A DNA stretch of 60,000 nt from Strigamia acuminata (Eukaryota; Arthropoda; Chilopoda; Geophilomorpha; Linotaeniidae): positions 7,814,001 to 7,874,000 of the forward strand of contig OX442322.1 of NCBI GenBank assembly GCA_949358305.1. Direction: 5' to 3'. Of this stretch, positions 51,819 to 60,000 are shown one piece after another (the stretch's first letter is position 1; each line of letters opens with the position of its first letter). Below the pieces are notes generated by a model. It was not told the DNA's origin, made no database searches, and saw only the letters and a program-made list of their open reading frames with translations. The position numbers and the translations under genes were made by a program.

Positions 51819-53398
51819 TGTTGCGAATCGGTTCGAAACAGGAAATGCTTCTCAAAATATAAGGGAAAGAAAAGATGGTGAAAGTTGAAATAAGTTCGAA
51901 CTTTTCACTAAAAGAAAGAAAGAAATAAATTAGTTAAATTTATTTACCACTCAGAAGGCAATCCGTTGTCACTTAGTTGAAGTGGAACAGGCATCTTCTC
52001 GGGGTGTCAATCACATTGAAGTTCTAGGAGGTTCTGAAAAGGAGTTCGAGCTTTTAAATAATTGTTCATATCGGGAATTAATTGCTACAACTTATCTGAC
52101 TTTGAAGAACTCCCCGGGTCGTGATAAAATCTCTGGATTCGAGTATGTCTGAAAGGAAAATACGTGTTAATTATAATCGAGGTTTACAGGTTTTCATTCG
52201 CGTTGATTTAGCACTTACGGATAAATTAAGACGGTTCGCGGGATGAGGCAGGAGCCACAGGCCTGCTTCAGATGAGGGAATGCCTGTAAATAAAGAATGT
52301 TTAGTTTAAATATTATTACGCTAATTGTTAAATTTATGTTTGACTTTGTACACTTGAAATTGTTTACCTTAAGTTTGGCTGAATATGGATGCAATTCGGT
52401 TTGTGAGTTGCACGAGGCTGTAAATAGATATTAAGTTTTATTTACACTTGTTATTTATTCAGATATTTATTTACCTTATAGTTATATCGTTGAAGAACAT
52501 CTCACGCTGTTGTGAAGTCGAGGAGACGGAAATCGTACGGCTTGGTTCGGGTGATGGACGCTGAAATGGCCAAAGGAAACGCTCGTTTAAGCTCAAAGAC
52601 ACAAGCAATATGTTGGAAGGAAATACATATGTGCTTACTTACCTGATCGGTAATTCATGGGATCGCGGGAGAAAAGTAATCCGCAGCAAAAGGCGATCGT
52701 GAGCGAAGGCGTTGTATTAGGTCGGCCATTTTCAGTAGTTGAGACCCGGATGAAGCGTGCGGTTGAATGTTTCTTCGATTATCTGCTAATGTAAATAGTA
52801 ATTAGGTTTGAATATGTAATTAGAGGAATTAGTTTAAGTAATTTGTTCACTTTCACTCCTGATTTAATTTCGATGTGAGAATAGACGATTTGCGAGAGAT
52901 AACAAGACGCGATGGAGCATTCATACTCGCAAATGACGTCATACACAGAGGAGTTGTATTTTATCAATGTTTATATAACTCAAGTTGTTGTTTGTTAGTT
53001 TAAGATATGTTTTTATCTCGGATTGCTACTTTCTATGTGATCTGAGAAATGTATTTAAGTTTGACAATTTGTATTCAATCATTTTCAATGTTAAATTCGA
53101 CACTTGTGTTAAAAGTGATGATTTTAGGCCAGAAAAGCGCCTGACAACTCCACCTCTGTTATATTTAAGTAGGAAGCTTCATGTCTTCTATAAATGAAGT
53201 TTCTGAGATATAATTAAGACATTTATGCAATGTTAGGCTTAAAAAACATAAACCTTGTTTTGTGACACTTGATATTTAATTGTTGTCCATCTCGTGTCAC
53301 GTTTCGTCTCATTGTTAAAAGGATTAAATTCCTCACTTGCGAATAAAACCCCACGTTGAAAAGTCAGCTCATCTTTCTCTCTCTATCTCCTTGCAACA
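51819..53398 (+). repeat. probable LTR of a further BEL-like element (1,580 bp)
   Basis: Begins TGTTGCGAATCGG directly after satellite AAGTC and could end CTTGCAACA at 53398. Length, TGTTGC start, foldable start (CGAA/TTCG), TGACGTCA (52934-52941) and AATAAA (near 53342) match the other LTRs here. No partner LTR and no tRNA-His primer-binding site are seen, so the end is a guess. Confidence 0.4.
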
Positions 53399-53402
53399 AA
53401 AA

Positions 53403-53996
53403 ATGCTTAAAACCAGGCATAACGACGAGAGTCGATGCGACTCAGATCGGGCAATTTGCACAAGGCAAATCAATGCTCCGTGCCCGAATCCTATCCTCGA
53501 ATCGCTGGCGTTGAAATCGACAGGCGATCCGAAAAAGTGGTGCCGTGGACCAAAATGCGAGCCAGGGATGTGTGGGCCTAATTCGAATGGAGACGATTCG
53601 AAAATAGAAATGGCGGAAGTACAGCAAAGAGAATTGTTTCAAGTTGAAACAAGGACGACTGTTCGCCAAGAGAGCAATGCTGAGAAGCTGGCGGTAAGAC
53701 GTAACAAATATGAGAGAATTAATCGAGAAAAGGCACTGAAGATTGAGCATGCTGCACGCCTCGTGAAGTGGAAAATAGCCGCTCTTAATCGGAAGACGTT
53801 AGGCCTAAAGATTAAACTAACATTCGAATGTACCGTTAAGAAGTTTACAGCAATGGGGGCCATCTACGAAGACACAACGCAATGGAGATACGGATATGGT
53901 GTTCGAACGTCGGGACGACACGGAAAGAGCTCAGTTCAAGACGGAGCAGATGACGAAGCGAGCATCGAGATGAGAATCCATTACAAAGAGACTTAA
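53403..53996 (+). CDS. unrecognised ORF, 198 codons
   Basis: From ATG 53403 (MLKTRHNDESR) to TAA at 53994-53996; the frame is also open for 22 codons upstream without an ATG. The N-terminal third has several Cys (CTRQINAPCPNP, WCRGPKCEPGMCGPN) that could bind metal. The middle is Arg/Lys/Glu-rich and probably helical (residues about 95-150); the end has GYGVRTSGRHGKSS. I recognise no family. It starts just after the proposed LTR end, so it could be the product of that element, or a captured gene fragment. No intron signals were assessed. Confidence 0.35.
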   Translation: MLKTRHNDESRCDSDRAICTRQINAPCPNPILESLALKSTGDPKKWCRGPKCEPGMCGPNSNGDDSKIEMAEVQQRELFQVETRTTVRQESNAEKLAVRRNKYERINREKALKIEHAARLVKWKIAALNRKTLGLKIKLTFECTVKKFTAMGAIYEDTTQWRYGYGVRTSGRHGKSSVQDGADDEASIEMRIHYKET

Positions 53997-55694
53997 TTGA
54001 GAAGATCAAGACTTGTTGCTTTTTTGTGTTATATTGAATTTTGGTTTCATTTGTGCAATAGTTTTAAGTATTTGATTTTGTGTTAGTCTTTAAGTTTTTG
54101 GATTCAACCACCGGTTACGAGAGATGGATTCACTGAATGAGTACAAGGTTGGTGAACAACTTTTAGCATGTTTATTAGCATAAAGAGTTTTCGTTTAAGT
54201 TTGAGAAATTTAACAGAGTTTGTCATGATTTGGTTTTTGCTTTAAGATAGCTTTAAGTTAGTCTAAATGTGGCTTTCTCTACCCCCCGGTAGTTGCAAAG
54301 AGAGAGTGGATCGCAAGTCGCTTTGTAAAAAAGGGTTTTTTTTTGATTTTGCAAAATAAGATTCAGTGCGAAGTCGTAAGGAGAAGTTATCGTGGGGATT
54401 AGTTTCTTAAATTGAATGAATCTTTGAGGAAAAACCGCTGCTATTAATGGATTGAGTCGCCAGTCCTTTTCGGGGAATTCTTTTCTTAAAGCAAGGGTCA
54501 ACAGTGGCCTTGAATAGAGCGAGTTGAGTTTATTATTTCGTGTTTGGTTTCGAGTTTCGTAATTTCCATATTCTTTTGTTCTCGAGTATAAGTATTCTTA
54601 TTTTTATAGAAAATAACGAATTAATTTACGGGACTTATCAAGAAAACTTAAGAGAGTTTTAAAGAGGTATACGAGTTTTAATCGATCAGCTCCCAGTGAT
54701 CGAAAGAGAAGGAAATTCTTCTTGAATTTCAACTGACTGTATCGAAGACTATTGCTTGAATAGCGATACAACAAGAGGATTTCAGCTCAAGGAAATCAAT
54801 GGATAGTTTGAAAGTGAGGATCGAGTTTAGAGAATAAATAGATCGTTTCTTGCTAGGAAAAGGATGGAGGTTTTGTTTACTCGAGATATTCTTTTTAGAA
54901 GGAGTGTTAACTCGTAACAAGTCATCGATTTTCGTGGTTAGTTCAATTCGATTTTACGATTTGACGGAATTTCGGTTTCTTTTTATGCGAGGTTTCTTGA
55001 TTTTTGGACGCAATTACTCGAGGAATGCAGACGACACTTTAATTTAGTTGACTTTAAGATGATAAAGGACATAATTCTTTGCTTCAAGGTTATCCGGAGG
55101 ATTAGCTACCCGTTCGTTTAGTCGAGTTTGTTTTGAATTTGATACGTCATTCGTCTCGAAAAGTTTTCTTACCTTCGATTGAGATTTATTTACGAGTTAG
55201 TCAATTCGTTCCGTCAAGATAGGCTGGTGTTAATTCCCGAATTAACAGAATTTTCTTTATAATCTGAGCGCTTTCGTGAACGATTCCGAGGTTATATTAG
55301 ATTTTTCCCGACTTTGATCTGTCAGTCGGCCAATTACACAATTATAGAGGGCAGTTCACATCCCATATAGTTAATTGTTTTTCAGAAAATAATTAAATGT
55401 TACAGCTTCCATTTGAGGAAAGTAAGAGAAGTGCACGGTTATCCTGATTAACCAGCTGCATATCCACACCTTCTACAGAATAGAGAAAAAGAATTTAGTT
55501 TTTTTAGGGAATATCGAATTCCAATTAGCTGTAGAAAATAAAAGAAGAGGATTCACTTTCCTGAAGGAATCCGATCAGATACAAGAGCTTTTTCAAAAGG
55601 AAGTTTAACAAGAGGTTAATTTCAGTGATTAAGTTAAAAAAGCACCAGAAAATGAGTAGTTGTTGGAACAAAGGAACATACACTATCGTGACTC
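53997..55694. other. AT-rich DNA without recognised genes
   Basis: 1.7 kb with only short frames. It probably belongs to the element starting at 51819, which BEL-E then interrupted at 55695; the flank there reads TGACTC. Nothing here resembles gag-pol. Confidence 0.45.
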
Positions 55695-57264
55695 TGTTGC
55701 AAGACAGCGTGGAAGAATTGTTGTGCTGAGATTGTGTCAATAAATATTACTAATTGCTTTGATTTGTTTAATTTTCCTTTAGTGTTTTATTTTTCATAAT
55801 TAATTGATATTTTTCACTTTACAGGAATTTTGACTTATTAAAATGTTTTTCATTGTTTTTTATTGTCACTTTTCGATTTAATGTAGTGTAAATACTTTGC
55901 TATTATTTTTATTCGTGTCTTTTTTGAGTGCATTTTTGAACCTTTTTATTAATTTTCCCTGATTTTGTGTTTATTGCGTGCAGTTCTAATGTTTTCTTCG
56001 TTTTCTGGCATACATTTGCGATGCTCGTTACGTCATTTTTCGGTTCCTAGCGGACTTTTGCTTCCGTCTTCTAACCTTTCGTTTAGTGTTTTAAAACTCA
56101 TTTGGAGTTTGTTTTACTATTGTTTCAGACTAATTCGGGTCTGATCTTTCTTTCTGGATGCATTAGAACTGCCCAAAATGCTTCGATCGGTTGTCTCGAA
56201 CGTTCGTTGTCGGCTGCCGTAAAAGCGCAGCCGAGAATGTTCGGTTCGATCAACAATCCGTATTTATTAAACTTGTGTTTATTCATTCAGTATTTTGTGA
56301 TGAGAATTAATAATTGTTCTTGTATTTTATTCTATACTTTATTTGTTATTTACATTAAGTACTTTATATTCCAATTCCGAATTGTTTTGACGCTTTTGCA
56401 ATGTTCGCCGGACGCCATGTTTGATCCAACACCTTTGTTATGTTCGCCTGTCGCCATGTTTGTCCCAAGCGACAATTACACAATGTAACCGTTATTTTTG
56501 TATTTTATATTCTTATAATCTGCATTTACTATTTCATTTCGAAGTGTTTTCACCTGTATTCTTTGCTATTTTTGCATTTTTATTCCGTTCGGAATTCAAA
56601 TGTTTTGATTGCATCATTTTGCTTGACGCTGATTGGCTGTCTCGATCGTCTGCTTGACGATCATTGTTTTCGTTCCGTTTGCACTGTTTTACTCTTCTGA
56701 TCTTATTGATGTGATTAGATTTTTTATTCCTGGTATTCTTGTGATCATTTTAGTGTATCACAATCTTTATTTCGTGCAGTTTTTATGTAACTACAACTTT
56801 GCTGTGATTTCGTTTCCTCCGTTGCTATGACAACGGAGTTTCTTGTGTATCTGTATTTCGCCGCTATCGGCTTGGCGCGTGCCGTAATTGGGTACTGCGC
56901 ATGTGCGGTTCCTCAGGAACCAATGTAATCAGTGTATTTTATTCAGTTCTCAACCAACTTTTTAATAAACAAGTTGTTTTTTGTTAACTCCCGTGTTTTC
57001 TATTTTCAACCTTAGTTTTTCAATGTGTTGTGAGTAGTTAAGCCTTTCCCTGGATTAGCCATTGATTCAGCACTCCATTGGATATTAATCATCGGTGTTC
57101 CCATCAATGCTCCATGCATTCAACAATAGTTTTCAGTGCGGATTTGTGTTCTCAGCGCGGTTTTCGTACGAATTTAACAACACGATCACTTGAGGTTTTA
57201 GAGGCGGGAAATTCAAATAGCCCCAACCCCATTCCTAACTGTTTGGTGTTGACAGACCGCAACA
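55695..57264 (+). repeat. BEL-E 5' LTR (1,570 bp)
   Basis: TGTTGCAAGACAGCGTGG...GACAGACCGCAACA; ends set by similarity to the BEL-B LTR and by the primer-binding site 15 nt later. It contains TTACGTCA (56028-56035), an X-box-like CCGTTGCTATGACAACGG (56819-56836), AATAAA near 56962 and GTGAGT (57030-57035). Confidence 0.88.
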
Positions 57265-57964
57265 TCGAATACGTTCTTTTGGTGCCGTGACCAGGATTCC
57301 GTCTGAAATCAGTGAGTTTTTCCGGTTCGTTTTGGATACGTTTCTTCGCGTGTTTGTTGCGACGGGAGAACAATACGTTCGTGATTCGTCGTCTGCTACG
57401 AGTGTCGCCGTTCAAAGTGACAACAGTCACGACTGGGACAGCTCTTGCGTCGAGTGCGAACTTTTGTGTGTCATCAGCGGGATTCTACGGTCGCCATCTT
57501 GGTTTTGGATAACACAACGCGCTGTGCTGAGAAGTCGATTTGCCCCTGGAATTATTGCTTTTCTTGTGTTTTATCATTCAGTGCATTTATTTTGGAGGTT
57601 TTGTTTGCATGAGGGTATTGTTTTGGGTATTCTTTTTGGTGTTATTGCTGTTTCATATGCTAATCTTAAGGGAAATTTAGTAAAAGTGAATTTTATTGCA
57701 AATTGTTTTAGTGTTTTCTTTAATTTTATGCATGCATCTCCATATAACTGGCATAACCAGGGGAGATTTAGATTTTTTGAAGCTAGTTACTGGTCAGTCT
57801 CTCATTGCAAGGGCTGTCAGTTATTAACGTTAAAATTTAATAGTGGTTTTCGTGCAAAATTCGTTCCAAACGAATCGCCGAAAATATTTCAAACTTGTGT
57901 AGGACTTTTTGAGTCACGTTTTTCATACGTGATCAAGGTCGCTCGTTTGTTTTGGCATCCTTGA
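57239..57964 (+). CDS. BEL-E leader ORF (ORF0), putative membrane protein
   Basis: Open from a TAA at 57236 to a stop ending at 57964, about 240 codons in AT-rich DNA. No ATG lies near its N-terminus; the conserved part starts at the primer-binding site (VTRIPSEISEFF), so a non-AUG start or a spliced start is needed if it is translated. It aligns almost without gaps with BEL-B ORF0: AT.EQYVR.SS, WITQR, FAPGIIAF, a hydrophobic segment (GIVLGILFGVIAVSYA), a second one (FIANCFSVFFNFM), GR...FE, and near the C-terminus NE, F..C, SRF.YV.K and FW. Some third positions differ silently (for example in FAPGIIAF), as expected of coding sequence. It is not similar to any Env or accessory protein I know. 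It lies between GTGAGT sites (57030, 57312) and the acceptor-like site at 58145. Confidence 0.6.
   Translation: MFGVDRPQHRIRSFGAVTRIPSEISEFFRFVLDTFLRVFVATGEQYVRDSSSATSVAVQSDNSHDWDSSCVECELLCVISGILRSPSWFWITQRAVLRSRFAPGIIAFLVFYHSVHLFWRFCLHEGIVLGILFGVIAVSYANLKGNLVKVNFIANCFSVFFNFMHASPYNWHNQGRFRFFEASYWSVSHCKGCQLLTLKFNSGFRAKFVPNESPKIFQTCVGLFESRFSYVIKVARLFWHP
57280..57299 (+). other. BEL-E primer-binding site, tRNA-His
   Basis: TGGTGCCGTGACCAGGATTC is the exact complement of an insect-type tRNA-His 3' end as I remember it (acceptor TCACGGCA plus CCA). Confidence 0.82.
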
Positions 57965-58172
57965 TTGTCAAAACACTCGATATTCTTGTGCATTTTCAAT
58001 TGATTTTTTGTCATTTGGGCAATTAAACGTTGAAAAATTCTGTGTATTTTTGGGGGATAAAATAACAAATTTTATTCTTTTAAAAAATTGAAAGCGAAGT
58101 GTTTTTTGTCAAACGAGATTTTATCTTCCTTTTCGAAATTTGCAGCCGTGAATTTGTGAGAGGAGAGAAAAC
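57965..58172 (+). other. BEL-E leader before gag, with acceptor-like site
   Basis: Has one GGGGGATAAAATAA block and TATCTTCCTTTTCGAAATTTGCAG ending at 58145 (written here in two parts: TATCTTCCTTTTCG, AAATTTGCAG), then GTGAGAGGAGAGAAAAC before the gag ATG. The acceptor-like site is in the same place as in families A and B. Confidence 0.6.
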
Positions 58173-60000
58173 ATGGCAGATCCTTCCGTGCAAAACATGA
58201 TCACTCCAGAACAACTCGAAATTTTGGAGACAAAATGGGAAGCGCTACTCACTTCACTCTCCGCTTTGCTGACTGTATCGGAGCAGACCAGCGACCCGGG
58301 AGAGTTGGAGGCGCTGCTATCTACAGCAAATATTCGAGAGACACGTGCTGTCAATGAACTCAATGATCTTCAAATACATTCTGAACATGGATTTTATCTT
58401 GAAGCCATTGAAAAACTCGAGGCAGTTCAAACAAGAGTAGATCTTCTCCGCGGACGTTGGGAAGTATCGAAACGGTCCCTTCCTACACTGGGAGGACGAC
58501 TAAACATGTCAACTGCATCTGGCGGTCATACGACAATGAATGCTTCTTTTCGAAAATTCCAGAAGTTGCCAAAATTGGAGTCTGTGAAGTTCGATGGGGA
58601 CATTTTGAAGTACAAGACTTTCAAAAGTAACTTTGAAAATTCAGTACATAAGGACCCAGACTTAAGCGATGTGGAAAAGCTTCAATATCTACAAACAATG
58701 TGTGTTGGCGAAGCAGCCACTTTGATTTCAACTTTTCCCTTGATCGAGGAATCATACCATTTGGCTCGTGAAGAGTTGGAGAGGAACTACGGGGATGAGG
58801 ACGCACAGCAAACTGCCCTCATCAGATCAATTAGAGAAATGAAAATTGTTACGAGTGTCTATCCAACTAAAGCGTTAAGAACAAATTTAACCAAAATTTC
58901 TTCGACCGTCAGACTCCTTGAGCAGTTGAAAATACCAATACAAACTTCAGGTGCTTTTCTCATGCCGGATATTATTAGCAAATTTCCAACTCAAATGGCA
59001 TTGCGTTTTTATCAGGTGCATGGAATTCAAAACAAAAACATTATGACACTACTTGACTTTTTCTTGAAAGAAGTAGCTATGGCAGAAAGAACTGACAATT
59101 CTTCTCATTCTGAAAAAGTAAAGAAGGAGAAAACTGAAGTCGAAAAAAGCAAGCAAAAGGGTTCCATGACCACGTGTGCTGCGACTCAAGATTCTAAGCC
59201 GCAATCAAATGCTAAAGTGAAGTCCGGAGAGTCCAAACAAGACAGCAAATCTTCCAACTCGAAGACCATCAAATGTATTTTTTGTGAAGAAGACCATTTG
59301 AATGGTTCATGCAAAAAGGAATTCGAAGTTAATGCGAAGATTGAAATCATCAAAAAGAATAGACTTTGCTTCAATTGTTTTAGAACTGGCCATCGCGTCG
59401 GGGACTGTAAAGTGAAGTTTTCCTGCAAACATTGTGGAGGAAGACACCACTCCACAATTTGCAAAAAGTCAGATGTGAAGAATTCATCAAGCGTTGTCGA
59501 GAAGCCCAAGGAACAACAAGTGACAACACACGTCTCGTGCGCGATCTCCGCGACTCTTCAATTAATGATATTTACTGCAAACCTCAAAACCAAAAATGGA
59601 GGATCCCACAACATCAGAGGAATGATCGATCCAGGCAGTCACCGATCCTTCATAACAACTGAGTTAGTAGAAAGAATCAAGTTGAAAAAGTGCGGCAGCA
59701 TTTCGGCCACGACACAACGCTTTAATGATTCTACTCCTGCTTCAACGGATTATGACGTTTTTAACGTTACTTTGAAAAGCAGAAATGACACGCAAGAAAT
59801 CAAAATGACAATGTTATCTGTCGAAAATCTACCAAGAGTGCAAGGAATTTTAAACTCCACTGTAATAGAGAAAGTGAAAGGATTAAATCTTGAGTTGGCT
59901 GAAGAATTGCCTGCCAAAACATCCCAAATTGACATTTTATTAGGAGTGGATGTTTGGTGGAAAATTCTAAAAGACGGCAAGAGGAAAATCAACGAGGATT
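58173..60000 (+). CDS. gag-pol: BEL-E gag-pol, open to the right edge
   Basis: 609 codons from ATG (MADPSVQNMI) with no stop. DUF1759-type gag region (about 130-310), three zinc knuckles near residues 367 (CIFCEEDHLNGSC), 400 (CFNCFRTGHRVGDC) and 417 (CKHCGGRHHSTIC), then the DUF1758 protease with DPGSHRSF near 485 and the conserved LLGVDVWWK near 590. RT and integrase would follow outside the window. It is similar to BEL-B along the whole length, with many substitutions. It is probably the best candidate here for an active BEL element, though more than half is not visible. Confidence 0.93.
   Translation, partial: MADPSVQNMITPEQLEILETKWEALLTSLSALLTVSEQTSDPGELEALLSTANIRETRAVNELNDLQIHSEHGFYLEAIEKLEAVQTRVDLLRGRWEVSKRSLPTLGGRLNMSTASGGHTTMNASFRKFQKLPKLESVKFDGDILKYKTFKSNFENSVHKDPDLSDVEKLQYLQTMCVGEAATLISTFPLIEESYHLAREELERNYGDEDAQQTALIRSIREMKIVTSVYPTKALRTNLTKISSTVRLLEQLKIPIQTSGAFLMPDIISKFPTQMALRFYQVHGIQNKNIMTLLDFFLKEVAMAERTDNSSHSEKVKKEKTEVEKSKQKGSMTTCAATQDSKPQSNAKVKSGESKQDSKSSNSKTIKCIFCEEDHLNGSCKKEFEVNAKIEIIKKNRLCFNCFRTGHRVGDCKVKFSCKHCGGRHHSTICKKSDVKNSSSVVEKPKEQQVTTHVSCAISATLQLMIFTANLKTKNGGSHNIRGMIDPGSHRSFITTELVERIKLKKCGSISATTQRFNDSTPASTDYDVFNVTLKSRNDTQEIKMTMLSVENLPRVQGILNSTVIEKVKGLNLELAEELPAKTSQIDILLGVDVWWKILKDGKRKINED

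Larger units (their letters stand above)
55695..60000 (+). mobile_element. BEL family E element, 5' part, runs off the right edge
   Basis: LTR, tRNA-His primer-binding site, leader with ORF0, acceptor-like site and gag-pol follow in order with no defect in view. It is related to family B throughout but clearly diverged in LTR, leader and protein. Confidence 0.9.

Noticed and set aside
53337-53402. N-terminal extension of the orphan ORF
   Set aside because: It would need a TTG start; the first ATG is at 53403.
1-60000. A host gene between the elements
   Set aside because: Every stretch without an element is short or AT-rich, and none shows a recognisable conserved domain.

Overview
The window is repeat DNA from an animal genome, most likely an invertebrate: BEL/Pao elements are confined to metazoans, and the DNA is AT-rich with a satellite array. 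I recognise no host gene. Almost every base belongs to an LTR retrotransposon, a satellite or a small DNA transposon. The sequence alone does not identify the species.

Layout. 1-5920: a minus-strand Ty1/copia element running off the left edge (open gag-pol, leader, primer-binding site extended into a nearly whole initiator tRNA copy, 345-bp LTR). 6095-16442: two minus-strand copies of BEL family A in a 3.6-kb head-to-tail repeat; the left copy has a 1,549-codon gag-pol cut inside integrase, the right one only part of gag. 16443-17120: old LTR fragments. 17121-17390 and 49519-51818: one satellite array (140/147-bp units) split by a plus-strand BEL family B element (17391-49518; 1,562-bp LTRs; 5-bp target duplication GGTCT). 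That element is split in gag by an inverted, 5'-truncated copy of the same family (21540-43935). The inverted copy is itself split by two elements without coding capacity: element C (22339-31471, duplication GGAC), which carries a 502-bp solo LTR (duplication ATAT), and element D (34232-40308, duplication TGCC). Nesting is four levels deep. 51819-55694: a likely further element with one unrecognised ORF. 55695-60000: the 5' part of an apparently intact BEL family E element that runs off the right edge.

How the parts work together. The BEL elements share one plan: LTRs starting TGTTGC, a primer-binding site matching the 3' end of tRNA-His about 13-16 nt after the LTR, a leader, then a single gag-pol frame (DUF1759 gag region, three zinc knuckles, DUF1758 protease, RT, RNase H, H2C2/DDE integrase, DUF5641). 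Elements C and D keep LTRs, a recognisable or degenerate tRNA-His site and the end motif before the 3' LTR but have no gag-pol, so they look like passengers of the autonomous BEL elements.

The most interesting signal is a second open frame (called ORF0 here) in the leader of families A, B and E, between LTR/primer-binding site and gag. It encodes a hydrophobic protein, its sequence is recognisably conserved between B and E up to its C-terminus, and it lies between a GTGAGT donor-like site in U5 and a strong acceptor-like site just before the gag ATG. I infer that unspliced RNA could carry ORF0 and spliced RNA gag-pol. I know of no described BEL gene of this kind, but I could not search.
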